A DNA stretch of 64,000 nucleotides, taken from Paragonimus westermani (lineage: Eukaryota; Platyhelminthes; Trematoda; Plagiorchiida; Troglotrematidae). The stretch is from contig QNGE01000837.1 of NCBI GenBank assembly GCA_008508345.1, forward strand, positions 1-64,000, written 5' to 3'. Of this stretch, positions 22,420 through 36,067 are shown piece after piece. The first letter of the stretch is position 1; every line of letters begins with the position of its first letter. Under the pieces are notes generated by a model. It did not search any database and was not told the DNA's origin. It worked only from the letters and a program-made list of their open reading frames with translations. The position numbers and the translations under genes were made by a program.

Positions 22420-25400
22420 CTATAAAACAGAGTTCACCACAAAATTATCACAACATATTCATAAAATAGGAGGTTTCATAGATAAGGTGCTTATCAATAG
22501 GTCGTTCATTTGGAACAACATGGACCTCAGCACCAGCTCGAACCGTCAGCGATCAGTTCAATCAAATCAAGAACGGCACAAATGTTTAAATCACATCCAT
22601 CCAAATAAACCCTTAGTTTCAGAATGGTTGCGTCTTTTTCCGAACTCGTGAGTTATAAGCAGCTTCCCTGAAATTAAGACATGCGAAATGTCTCTAGCCA
22701 GCTGCATTCAGGAATGTCATCTGCTTGAATTGGGAGAAACGATACGAGGATAGTAATGATTGTTATGCCTAAGTAGTGCTGACTGGAATGGTGATGAAGT
22801 AAGCAGGGCGTTTAAGTCACAATACGAAAGCAACTACTTCAAATCGCTATTCAACTGTCTTGACCCGATGAGTTCAGAGAACTAGATTCACCACAGCGAA
22901 ATGCGGGCTCGAATGCCAACATACCCTTAAACATTATTGGCTTGTAAGTGGTTAGCAAGTTGACATATCGCAGACCGTGATCCGGTAATGAACTACATGT
23001 TCTATATTTCAAACAAGTCTTCATTGGTTTTGTTTTTAATGATGATAGGTGAAATTGTTGTACCTTGAGAACATGTGTTCATAATCTCATATTCAAAAAC
23101 TAGGTGGTATGACTCATTCTAGGGATGCATCCAACTTTTCAAATTCATTGCGCTGGAGGTTCCGCACAGTCGATTCGACGTCGTGACCAACAGAGCAAAA
23201 CATATATGAGATGCTGACTCTACTAGTGTGGTTTCTGCACTTCATATAAGCCAGCTTGGAAAAGGATGACATGCTATCATCGCTGCGGGGAAACACATTG
23301 TGATGCGTTACAGTGTTTTTACCTTAGTTGCCTGCAAGTTGACAAGCATGCATCAAGGCCCTAGAACGATCCAAGAAAGGGTATAATTGATCTGCTCCCT
23401 AACACTCTGAAGTTTACTCGCAAATCACGGACTCAATTTCCCATCCTACTTGATGTTGATGTGACTCAACTAAGGGAGATCGGTTTCTCACCACTACATC
23501 GGTAGTTACTATGAGCAGCTGTCCAAAAAACTCCGTTTATCAAGAATATGTCAAATTATCGCTGTAACGTGATTAGCACCACTCAGAGAGCATATGACTC
23601 TAACGTATGTTAGCCACTGGCGATTGTGTACAAAACGATACAGAACAATAATTAGCACAAACAGAATCAACTAATATTATTTAGGGGGCATCGGTCACCT
23701 GGCGTTTGACTCGTCTGTCATCCGATAATCACAACGAAAACAGCGTTATAACTTATTCACACTTGTGTCGGTTCGTTAAGTTCACAACACTGGATATTGA
23801 GTCCTATAAATTCGCCTTGTTCAGAGATTCACAATTAGCCATATAAGCATCGAGCTGAGCTCGAAAATGAAAACTGCATGCTTGGAAGCATAAAGTCCGT
23901 TTTGAACGGACGATATTGACAAAAGACATGGTTTCGAAAGCTTGACACCACTCACACTTGAGCGCATCTCTCACATTTGTTACGTGACGCACTTTACAAT
24001 AAATCATATGACTGACAGTTCGACTTTGTTATAGCACATTTCCTGTCAGCGTGAAAACTGTTGTTTAATGTGCTTGTTCCATACATGCAGTTATCAGCTG
24101 TCGACTGCCGGTAGTGAAGTGAACAAGTAGCACTAATGGCCTCTAAGAAGCGACGGAAAGAGTCTAACAAAGCTAATGAAACACGAAACCTCTGCTCAAA
24201 CCAGAATGACTTTTAATTGGAAACAAACGGAATCTACCGTTCCCTTACTTTTGATGGCTGCATGCGCGGAATAAACAAACTGGTCTGTTGTGGATGAAAT
24301 CAAGGATAAGTGGATAAACATCTGGCCTGTGCGGCGGAAACGTTGTTAGTCTAGGAATTCCGAATAGGTTAGTTTATTTGAATAGTCACATGCTTGATCA
24401 CGGAGTTGTCATGGAAGTAGCGGGTGAACGAAGTCCGGAGCCAGAATGACAGCTATTAAATCACGTCGCTATCTACGGTAGTCGAAAGACTGAAGATTTT
24501 TGAGACTGCTGACGTGTACGCTTCATCCGCACATCTTTTCTCACTGCATGGCTTGCATGGGTGAGAGATGTCCTCTGAGAAGTCGTACCCGATAGTTGTT
24601 GGTTGTATACAATAGCCCGCGTATTTTGAGATTACCGTGCTAAAATGGAAATTGTGCGCAAAAGAATATTCTGAAACCCTATCTACCTAAACGGTCCCTT
24701 ACAAATTGGTTTGTTAGCGTGAGCATGTACAGAGAATGCAGCTCATCGCTTGGTCCGTGTAGTCTTAATGTTGGAAACCGAGGTTAGCCAAAATAGACAC
24801 CAAGGTTATCCGAAAATGAATTCATATCGATGCACGAAAAATCTGACATTGCGGATTGCCTCCGTCGATTCAACATATCTTCTAGAAGGTGAATCCGAGT
24901 CCGAGGAATCTACGATGTGTGACACAGACTTCTTAACAATAATACATTTTTGTGACATTTGTTAAATGTTGGATCTACTGACCGGTTTTTCTATCCATTC
25001 GTTTCAAATTTCGAAGAGCTAGGTAATATTTCGGTGAACGAAGTGAATACTGCAAAAAGGTGGTGAGGTAATTTGAATTTTATTGCAAAAACTTGTGGTT
25101 ACAGTGTTCCATCTTTATGAAAATGTGTTTCGTAACCTCACAAAAAATGTCGAACATATCATGCGAGCTTTCCATTCCACAGTATCACTAGAAAAATTGT
25201 ATTTTGCCTTACTAATGAACATGTCGAAGAAGGAAATATACAATTTTGAGTCACGTAACTACCACAATATGTCTATCAGAAAGTGCATGAAAGAAATGTC
25301 AAAACATCACTGTGTATGTTGACTGTTCCATATTCTTCACCAGACAGAATCAGACATTTAATTTTCCGGATTACATCCATTTGCAAATCAACTGATATCA

Positions 25401-25878
25401 CTTTCGTTCTCGCTATCAACATCATGGTCATAGGTGATCAGACACACATATCTGACTACCATATGAACTCTTCGTGTTGACTTTCAGCCTAGAAACGTTT
25501 GCAGAACGCACAGTAGCTCACAACAGCGTCATCAGTACTTATTTCATGTAGAATGGATAAGGTCGGTTAGCTCATCGCGTTTTATCTAACCAAAATAAGA
25601 AACTTTACCTAGATCACAGTTTTGAGCTCTCCACAACTGGTTTTTATGTGCGTTTTCCTACCAGTTTCTGCGCAGCATTAGTCCTGGAAACACACGCCTG
25701 GTCTGTCATCAGCCTATTTTTGAGGGCTCTCCTCGTAGTAGCAACTGGCCTTGCAGGGCAGTTTTACTCACACATTACACCTTTTGTCTATTTCTGTAAA
25801 AGGTAGTGCAGCATAAGTTCTGGCAGTTGTTAATGAGAAATATGATAACAGGAGCTGCAGTTACAAAAGCCAACTCAC
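22420..25878 (-). other. Intron 3 of the NR2E3-like gene
   Basis: It begins GTGAGT at 25878 and ends TTTTATAG before 22419, phase 1, about 3.5 kb. No embedded gene or identifiable repeat was seen. The open frames at 24.7-25.5 kb have no motifs. Confidence 0.75.
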
Positions 25879-25982
25879 CGTCTTTGTTCATCCCCACACG
25901 AATACATTTCTTCAGTCGACACGCTTGACATTGATTTCTATGCGTTTTATCGATTTCACACATGCCCGTTCCTGCTTGACAT
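25879..25982 (-). CDS. NR2E3-like nuclear receptor, exon 3 (second zinc finger)
   Basis: This 104-bp exon lies between a TTATACAG acceptor and a GTGAGT donor. The first base completes the Arg codon begun in exon 2; 34 codons follow, then one base carries over. The peptide [18 protein letters not shown] then [16 protein letters not shown] is the second C4 zinc finger of a nuclear receptor, with its four cysteines in CQAGTGMC and NQCQAC. CRLKKC, and a six-residue gap between the first two cysteines rather than the usual five, fit the NR2E subfamily. It supplies the dimer contacts and the start of the C-terminal extension of the DNA-binding domain. Splitting the domain between its two fingers is common in this superfamily. 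Confidence 0.93.
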
Positions 25983-28900
25983 CTGTATAATCACACATTG
26001 TTCGCAAAAAGGAAGACGAGTTAACTAACTTTCAATGTGAAAGGTAGTCGAACAATGAATCTCATGATATGTACATGTGAGAGACCTTCATGCAAAGCGT
26101 CTGCGCGATAAATGTTGTGCGAAGTCTATGCGCACGCTGGAGCATAAACTAACATAATTACACGAAAAATGTCACCTAAAGAGAACCAGATGATCGAAGT
26201 GATCTTTAAATGGCTTACAAATTCAGTTAAATTTCAATGAGCAACCCAGTACAGTAAACGTCTGTTCGACTCCGTCATTATGCAACCGCCCAACGAGATC
26301 GCTGTCATTCATTGTGTACTCAGTTGCTTGCTAGTGTCAAGCGTCGAGTGACTGTTTGCGTAAGCATCATCTTGTTCGTTTAGCACTGGTAACATAAGGA
26401 AGCGTGTACTCCAAGAATGTAGAAAGTGGTCAGATTGGTTCACCCTAGCTTACGTAAACAAATTCATAGCGACTCTAACTACTTGTTACTAAAAGGCTTG
26501 CGATTTTTTCTGTTGAATGGTGGCATAATTATGCCTAAAAATGGTGTTTTCTGTCTGGCATTGCTTTATAAGAGAAAAGTACACAGTCAACTTATCATCT
26601 CGAATTTCAGGGAGTATATTATACAGTACATTACCAGATGACTGATGAGAGAATTCAAATAAGAGTTTAGCTTTTATCAAAATTCGGCAGGATTGCTGGG
26701 ACACGAACGTGAGCATCCACAAGTTTGGATCAGAGTCAGTCCTGCTTGGAATGTAGCCGGCGCTGGTGAAAAGAAGACAGCTTGCAGCTCTTGTTCTTTA
26801 TGGGATGTCCAAAAAGAGTGAAGCGTACTACCTTCTCTTTGGATTCTATAGAAGAATTTTCACAAAGCAATTTCTCATATTTGGAAACAGTTATACGTGC
26901 ATCAGGCGTCTGTTTTGAACGTACAAACCAAAATGGAAATTGAGCTCACTTGGTAGAAACGTGGTCTATGTAGATTCCTAATATTTTGTGAGAACTTCAA
27001 AACTCCTGCTCATGCACTTGGAAAAGGTGTACGCCCATCCAACGGTTGTACTTAACATTACTGACAAACCACGAACGCTCATTCATGACTCAGTGGCTAG
27101 TAGCTTCAACTAAGTGACTTCCGGAAACATATCACCGATTGAGTAACGTACCAGAAACTCCTATTGAGGAAGGTAATTCTTTGTTATTTCCTACTCTCAT
27201 CTTCATTATCCTTGTCTTAATTTCCATATTCGGACCAGGCACTATGATTTAGGCTGTTGCTAATGTTGGCAATAGTTCCGGAAACAAGAAGGTATCAGTG
27301 AATTGAACTTCATTATTGAAAAACCATGCAAAATCAGTGAAGATTCTGGCAGATAAAGAGTCAACTGCTTGACTGTTGCGGGCTGGATATTGGTTGCCGC
27401 ACAGAACCATAACCAAGAACTTCCACAACAAGGGATATGGATGCCCACGAATTCCCAAACCAAGCAGAACGTACCTGTCACCCTCGTACGATATGAAGGC
27501 CATGGCTTCCATAACTTGTGACCATCTTGTCACTTGGTTCCCATGTGAACACCTCCAGCTGTCGACATTCGTAGTGAACCCTACATACTGTTGCTGACGC
27601 TACGTCCGCATGCAAAGTAAAATACCCCAACGGCATACATATTACTTCGATTAACTGTAGTGAACTTGTACACTTGCTAAATAGTCGCAAAAAAGTTAAC
27701 TTTTTCTCATACAGTCAGTTAATCTGGTACAGTGGTGTATGGAATAACGAGAACATACGAACCGGATGGGTTTCTGGTCTGTGGAACAAAACCGAGAGCA
27801 AATAAAGGATTTCACGATTTAGAAGACGATGAAGGTGAATATAAACAAATGCGCAAGTTGGTTCCGCGGTCATCATGGATACCTAGTCAACAGTAACACA
27901 AGCTACTGAGGCTACACTACCTTGGCAGATGGATTGAGCGACAGTCTCAATCGGCCTTGATGTAACAATGAAACTAAGTCCACTGTCGATTTGATCCTAC
28001 AATAACATATCACATCGAAAGGCTGCAATGTTCATGCCGTCTATACCAGAAGTACTACCTGACTGGTTCAGCATTGCCTGTCTGTCTTCTGTGTACGAAC
28101 TAGTTGTGATAATCTCACCCTCACAATCAGCAACATTGAGTTTTCCGCTTGACAGGAGCTACAATGCGAGATCCCCAACCGCGAGAAACCCTAACCGCAA
28201 GAATCCTTAACCGCTTATCCCATATAATCGTCCATCATATAGTCATTATAATTTGGAAAACACTCACAAGTTGTCGCAGCTGCCGCAGGTAACTTCCGAA
28301 AGGAAGCACAGTAATCGAGCTTTGCTCCAATACAACTCGTCAGTTATGCGTGTTTAAAATTGTTCGTGCGTAAAAATCGCTTCGGTTTCCTGCGAAGAGC
28401 CGTTGAATATGCTAGAACTACTCAGACTATCCCCACTGTGCGCATATAAGTAAAATGGCTCATGTCACCTACGTTTACCCTAGAAGTTTACCGCCTGCTA
28501 ACAACTTACCCTAACAGGCGATAAACACAACAGCCATATTTTTCACCCATAGTTCCCCGAAATCCATGCCCACTGTGGGTCTAACCGCAAACCAGAGAAA
28601 ACGGCACCCGATTATTCTCGGACGGAAATGTCTTCTTCCACCCTCTTAGGTCCTTATGGACGATTAAACTCCACTGTACTTAAGTGGAGTCCTGGTAAGT
28701 TTACGTGTGAGTTCGTGACTGTCCATATCGGATTTGGAGTCAGAGCAATCAGTTGACGTTCCTCTATAAACCGTGTCTAATCAATGTAAAGCAAGTTCTG
28801 TTGTGTGTGTGCTGCACCTTGAAACACATTTCTTCAAAGGAGGTTCGCATAGCTGCGAATGCTCACTTGGATCATTCCACAACAGTGACCTTGGCTGTTC

Positions 28901-29591
28901 AAATAACATTGGTGTTTGCGAGGGGTTTCGTTCGTTCAGGCAGCTCAAATTTCAGCCGGGCGCTTTAAGTCAACCAGCAGATGATCATTAGTTTAGCCAT
29001 AAACCAACAGGGACAGGAACTGAGTCGGGTTGGTTTCCGCAAAATGGTTGTTGCCATCTTTAACAGGCAACAATATGGTCAAGTCGCATTCACGGCTGAA
29101 TTGCACAGGCAGTCCTTAAATGAGGTGACTTGGCAGGCAGAGTCCTTAAGATAGTCAAAACATAGCATTAATATTTTTATTACCCGTCACCCCATTGCTG
29201 AAGTAATATGAACAAGTCGTGCCATACTACCGATAAGAGGTACGGTAATGTCCGAGTGTGCAGCTTGTCGGAGAAGATAGAGTAGGGTGTTTTGGAAGAC
29301 GGTTTTAACAGTAGCTGAACTATCTTCTGTTGGAGCATACGCAGATGTGATAAGAAACAAGCGTCTCGATCTGTGTCTACAGAATTTGATCGCGGTACTG
29401 CCTGGGGACTCGTAAATAAACATTCACTGTGATCCAGTTGAGTGGGATTTGTGACCTAGAGCTCAATGTGATACTCACTGTAACTTCACAACGTGATCCG
29501 AATTTATCACTACTAGAAAGACAAAAAAAACGCACTGATCTGCAGTACGATCTGAAAAAATAGTCAAATGCGTGACAACGCCGTGATTATT

Positions 29592-29675
29592 GGTAAACAG
29601 ATTGGGAATAACACAACGTTACGAGCAAGCTGTAATACTCTACGTTTCAACCACCTCGGGTGGCCTTCCTCAGGA
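29592..29675 (-). ncRNA. Hammerhead-ribozyme-like cassette, copy B
   Basis: This is the second copy of the 84-bp block at 4555-4638, with about 92% identity and unrelated flanks. On the minus strand it carries CTGAGGA (29673-29667), a stem II of GCCACC and GGTGGT closed by CGA, and GAAACGTA with predicted cleavage between 29641 and 29640. Beside the core, C and U pair with the G and A after the cleavage site. GTAAT, contributed mostly by the flank, can pair with ATTAC inside the block, giving a bulged stem I. It lies in the sense direction within intron 2 of the nuclear receptor gene, so it would be transcribed as part of the pre-mRNA. Confidence 0.68.
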
Positions 29676-32600
29676 TTACTTTAGTGTGCTTGGACGATAC
29701 GACACACATGTAGTTCTAGTCATGACGGACTGCTTGCCGAATATTGTCGAATATTGCAAATAGTGAAAGTTATCAAATTTATCAGCTGTTTTGATGTGAA
29801 GAACGACAACTCGGAAACGGATAAAGTGAAAGACGTAGGTGGGTGGAATGATCAGCCAGGACGCTGATAACTTCACATACTTCCTGGTCACTTATGCTAA
29901 GGAACGGAGTTTCTTGGCGGATTTCAGCCCGAATCTCTCATTCAACAGTTTGACCGGCAACGAGCCCCCTGTTTAACATCTCACGAATGTATGTCTCTGT
30001 TTACTAACTTAAAACCCACGTGACTTACAATAGGTAGGGCTGACATCTTAGAGAAACGCTTGTATAGCAGTTAACATAGATTGAGTTCCTGGCCTTTATT
30101 TTGCTCAGCTTTGAATTTCAGCTTGAAATCTAGCCACTTATCAACAAAGTCACGTGGATAATCAGGTTAAAAGTTACTGCACATTTCAGATCGCATAATT
30201 TTGTGGCCTACTAACTGAGGTATTGACATATTAGACTGTTGAAAACTTATCCAAGATTAACGGAAATGGTCCTTGGTTGAATACCGCGTTGATATAAGTC
30301 AGTTTCACCCTTCGAATACGCCAGTACACGAAACCAAATCTTGCGGACTCACTTAGTACCAGGAATAACCCAAACACACAACAATACTGCTTTCAACAAG
30401 AAGATTCAGTCCGTCTATCAACCTGTTCAAGTGAACTTCATTAGATGGCTGCCGTCACAACATTGTCATTTGTAGTTAAATTAGGAAATTCAAGAGTACC
30501 TTATCTGCAGTCTCGTAGCGCAATTACTCAGAAATCACCCATTCCTAACCGACGTCATCTTAAAGTTCAAATCTATAAAGAACTATGCGAATCAACCTTT
30601 CAGCCATTTTGTCGTCCTGCTTTTATGCCTAATCTTCAAGACATGGCTCACTGTGGTCCAAGAAGGGTTTAGCTTAGAGTGGCTTAAGGTGGTCTACGAC
30701 GTACAGGACGTTGTACGTCCACAAAATTCTCAAAGAGTAATAATTGATTATTGAATTCAACTCTTATTTTCATCGTTCATATATCAAAGCGATGCCCGGT
30801 TGGGGAAGTGCGCTAGCAAGGAATGTAATCTCTCAGTTGATCACCAGAGTTGAAATCCTGATATGTCGGAAGCTAAGAAAGCTTCTCCAATGTTTACCTT
30901 CCCATTCTGCCTGGAGCTGCAAACAGAAAATTTGAAAAACTCGTAGATGGTTTCATAACCACCTATCTCCACGCCAACTCTTTCCTTAAACACGACAACC
31001 TTACACTCAACATTTGGTTTTTGTCAGTAACACAGCTATTTGTTGCAGGTAAAGCTACAATAAGAATGAAGAAAGATTACTGAAAAGATGGATTTATCTT
31101 TTACTGAGAATAGCGAAAACTCTTACGGTACTTAGTAACGAATGACTCGTACGTCTCTAACGACTGGATATATCCGGATGTTTACATTTATCTAGGGGTA
31201 ACTCAAAACCTTTTGTTCTTTTATCAGTAATACCAAAAATAATGATAACAACGGTGTGTAGTGGTTTTTGAAAGTTTCTTCCTCTTGGTACACAGACTCA
31301 ATCATCTGTAGTGCACAGCACGACCAACAATGCTGAATTGTTCGCCTCATTAATTACATGGCTGTATGTTCGGGACATATACATTTGTCGATAAAACCAG
31401 ATTGCCTCGAGCGCCGATCAATCAAGAGGACTTTAATCCCGAACAGTCTGTATCACTTCTGAGGTTTATTAAGTCAACAGGAACATTCAGCGAATGTGAA
31501 GCATTTTCGTTTTCGATAAGAAAAGAAGTACCGTTTTAAGCGAATTTCCCTCCCCTCCAAACAAGTGCAGTTCAACTAATAGAAATCGCGGCAAATATCC
31601 AGAGTCCGAAGTAGGAATCGGCCATTTCTCAGAAGGTTCGTCTCAACAAGAAAATAGCAAGAAACAGCGGTCCTTCAACTTCACTTGGACTAAACTAATG
31701 TAAACAAATGTAACCCAGCAAACAGTCCCTCGGAGTTAAAGTTGTTTCATGCGCTGGATTTTTTCATGGTAACCATACAAAGAAAATAACGCGATTGTTC
31801 TTGGCCAAACTAAGGGTTTCTGACTCAGTTATTTTCCTTCAATTACAAACGCATCTAAGGTCGCTTAATGTGTGTAGGGATTCAGACCTTACACGCGTCC
31901 ACGGAAGTGTAAAGCGTCGATGACATGAAAAATTTCAAGCTGTACGCTCATGGGGCATGGACGGAGTACTGGCAAGATGTTTACAAATGGTAAGACGTAC
32001 AATATAATTTGTAGGTAATCACAGTCAGTTGATATCCAGATATTGCTTAACTTAGAACTGTCCATACACTGACACCAACAAGGCAAGTCTTGCTACTCAC
32101 AGTTTGTCACGTTCGCGCTCTATTCCCAGGGTAGCCCAGCACCATGATGCTGATAACAGATCCCAGGTCAGGCTACCAACATTAGCCGGTAACGAGCGAT
32201 TCACGTTTGCTGGTGCTTTAAGTCTCCTGAAGTCAAATGGCGGGGGATTTGCATGAGTTGTTCAATCCTGACAGTTGAAACCGTCGCAATGAATTTTAGT
32301 TTTATAGGATTAGTCGATTTTACGTGAACTTATCTCTAGTGATTACATGACATCAACTTGAATGTTTCAAGGGAGTAAACCAAGACTGGACCGCCTTCAT
32401 TGCATAATTTAAGAAGATATTAGGTTGGCCACTTGTCCACAAGATCGACATCCATTACAAGGAAGGTATCTTGAATCCCCAATACTCTCAACAACCAACG
32501 GTAGAGGCTAACGCAGAGGCATACTGTAGTATAGCAATACCGGTGACGTGACTTTAAAAGCCTTCATCTCTTTCGTTTCTGCATTGAATTTTCTGTATAA

Positions 32601-33420
32601 GGCTGCGATAGTATAAACCCTTATTGTCGTAAAGAAAGTCCAACTGGGATATTACCGTCCGAAACTTTGGGCATGCACAAGGCTTTGATGAACCTACAGG
32701 TGGTCGTTAGTCATCCGTTTGATGCCGGATAAAGTCCAGTCCCCTATATTGAACTAACGGTTGAACCAAGGATAAAAAGGAAGCAGTTCATGGACTACTG
32801 CTTGCACGTTCGACTGACCAGACCACGTCTTTACAATTCCAGACTTCCCTTCGAGCCACGGTCATACGTTGAAGAAAACTATTGGAACAGGTTGTCAAAG
32901 TGAATTTGAGCCATTCCAGTTAAGTTACTTTTCAAGATGTTACGACCGGATGCATAGAGGTGGTATAGCATGGAACCAGTAAAGAATTAAGCTGAATCAT
33001 CTAAAACTCATCTTTCAAGGGCGTTGTGTTAAACGGCATTGGGCTTGATATTCTCTCCGTTTTCTCATTAACAACATTAAAAAGTGTAACGCCTCTACAT
33101 TCCGTTGTCTTCATTTACCCGTTGAAAAAAGTTTATAGCCTTTCATCTCTGCTTTCAATTAGTACTTTGTTCATCTAGTAAAAACCACACAGATGACAAC
33201 CAATTCCGTTTTGTCTGGCTATGGCCACTTGTGATGTGTCTCAGGCTGAACCTGATGTTTTATTGATTTGAGGTTCAAGTAGACTTGATGAAACACCAAG
33301 CTGTAATTGTTGAAAGTTTGGCCTTTGGGGGTGAAACATGCACATCAAACTTGCTGCCAACAAGAAATGAAGTGGAGACCGTCGGTACTGACTTCCAGCA
33401 ATAAGCCCAACATATAAATC

Positions 33421-33463
33421 ACAATGTATATCACGATGTATCACGATGTATATTACAATGATG
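33421..33463. repeat. Short minisatellite
   Basis: Two and a half to three imperfect units of about ten bases (type GTATATCACGAT / GTATCACGAT). It makes the minus-strand frame across it look like repeated HRDIHCD-type residues; that frame is not supported as a gene. Confidence 0.5.
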
Positions 33464-36067
33464 AGCATATATTCAACACATCTTGAAGACACAGGTGAAA
33501 GACTGGATTGAGCAGTTTACAGGGTTTGAAGCACTCTAGTCGAACGCGCATGCAAAACTCATCAAAATCGCGCAACAACTAACTAAAGAAGTCATTGACC
33601 GTTATTTTCCGGCTCGCGTTAGATGTCCACTAGTTTGCAGGTCAATAACAAGCGGCTGGTAGATGACAGTCTGTGAGAAAAAGAGAGTAAATCATGTACC
33701 CTACAGCAATCCCGACGAAAACGACCCCGTGACTATCATTTTCTGGTGCCTCAACATTATGCTACTTATTCATGCGGCGTAGTTTTGACTAGGCATAGTG
33801 TTCTCAAGACTCATCTGGGATTTCCATCAGGTGGCGTTCACCTGAACCAGCTATTCGCCAAACTCCCTGTCAGCTTCTCTTAACGCCTTCTGGTGCAGCG
33901 GTGTGCTCTTTCCGGTTTGCAGAACAACTACTGTTGGCTGGTCGATCCGGGTCAATGTGGCGAGGGAGGACAACAGCCAGGAAAATGGTTAAGTTGCCAA
34001 TTTTACTGTTTTCTCTTTAAGCTTTTATACCACCTCTTCTGGAGAGCCATAAACTCCAAGTTTTGTCGACTTTTCTTAATAGATCAAGGTCAACTTTGTC
34101 TATAATTTCCTGTGTACTTCTCGTGACTAAATGCGCCTTGTAATTGAAAAACTTAAGTCAACCGGAGTGCATGCTACAATATGATACATATGACTATAGA
34201 TTGGGTGGTTGCGCAGTCATCTTTTGCTTTTCTCTTTAGGGGGTATACACCCCACATTGTCCCACCTTTGTACAGACGACTGGGTGAAGGTGAGTTTGAT
34301 TCCATATTCTGGGGCGCGCTTGCCGGGATGTGGTTTGTGGTTAACCTGAATGCATGCACAAGACGCGTGCCTCGATCATGAGACACTCATCCAGTTTTCA
34401 CCGTTTGCTACCTGTATTCTGTACTACAGTAGCAATTTGCGCACTTGAGTAGTGTGGGCATATACGACTCTTGCTCTCTTTACGGTGAAGTCTTCCAACC
34501 ACCAGTAGTTGGACAAACCCCATGATTTTTCTGATTAAAACCTATGTACTAGCAACTTAAATAGTAGCTGGAAGTTACTGCGTCTCGGGGAGTTGAATGT
34601 AAGTTTTAGGCGATCTGCCGCCTTTCACACATTGTCGTCTTCCCAAGGTTGAAGTAAGTGAACACCGTTCCTAGGATGTCAAACCATTGAGAGTTGGACC
34701 AACCCATATAAGAGGATCAACCATAGTTTCAAAACTTAACCTATGAACGCTGTATAATCTCACCAGACCATAAAAACAGGTGAGGCGTGTGTCAGTGAAG
34801 AAGCGTGATGATGTGCTCAGACCATTTTCGTTGACAGTTGGGATTCATGGGCGTTGCCGAACCACAAGGTATGAATCAGTGACAACATTGTCTACCCTGA
34901 ACGGAAACCCTTGCGTAAAAGGTTATATGAAGCAGCTTATCACATTCTCAGCTTATAACAAAAACGGCGTACTCTTTATATTATTGGGAATACCGTTAAG
35001 TTCCATGGCGTGTTTGATTTAGCGCGGTGACTAATGACAAGCTGAGAGAATTCTTCGGTTTAACTTTCTTTAGTACCTTGGTGGATTATCATGAATTTCA
35101 ACGTAGAAGGAGTTTGTTATGACCCACTTAAGTAAGAAAATGGTAATTACTGACAGCTTTGCTTTCATTATCGTAGGTTTGAATGTCGTTGCGTTGCCAT
35201 ATGCTACTGCAACGTAGTCGTGGGCAAAAAATGATTAAAAAAATCATGGTTTTATGTATGCGAGGAAGCGATTCTTCATACCAGTGAGACCGCTGAAACC
35301 TTTCATTTTTGCGCTTTTCGTTGGTGAGATAATTTTTCATTACAACCAGCCTTCTGATTAAGGCAGATGCACCTTTAATGACTTCTGATACGTGTGACTA
35401 GGGCACACACTATACTTAATTGACACTTGTCTGTGGCTAGCAGGGACTACGTGGGTAAATACCCAATCTGTTAGCCATTTCCTGGCCTAATTGAAACAAT
35501 CTGTCGTTTGTTGGTTTTTGGGTTGACAAGTAAGCGAAATTTACATTATATTTTGCCCATTCCATTCATCATAATTGCCTGATAGAACCTGCTTAAAACC
35601 TTCCCTGTTTCGCCTGAAACAATTTTTTTCGCGCCAGCTGACGATGATTAACAAGCTGGCCTGAAGATGGTAGGTGAATGTGTTAGTTTTAGAATGGATG
35701 ACCAAGTGATGGTATTCCCTTTGCACAAAAGAAATGTAATACAGTTCATACCTGAGTCACAGTCATGCCAACTACAGAGGTCAAATGAACTTTTCTCATC
35801 TGATTCCTGTCTACTGACCAACTGTGCTCAAGACCTTAGAACAACTCATTGACCTGTGTTCTTTTTAAAGATCACACTTCTACGAAAATAGATCTAACAT
35901 TTTTGAAAAGTATCCGTAGGGTCATTCACCTGATTTGTTCACGCAAAGATAACTAATTTTCGTTGAAAAAAACGAAAACCTCATGTCAGCTTACTTTTAT
36001 CACTAAAAACCAACACACACTGAAAGAGAGAAATGTGTCAGATTGACGTGATAACCTGTTACCTTAC

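Larger units (their letters stand above)
25983..36067 (-). other. Intron 2 of the NR2E3-like gene
   Basis: About 10.1 kb, from GTAAGG at 36067 to TTATACAG at 25983, phase 2. It contains the 84-bp hammerhead cassette B (29592-29675, same strand as the gene) and a small minisatellite at 33421. Open frames at 27.2-27.7 kb on both strands show no known domain. No other exon was recognised; a small cassette exon cannot be excluded. Confidence 0.75.

Noticed and set aside
27249..27690. Overlapping minus-strand frames in the receptor intron
   Set aside because: The peptide looks partly protein-like, but three frames are equally open and none matches a family I know.
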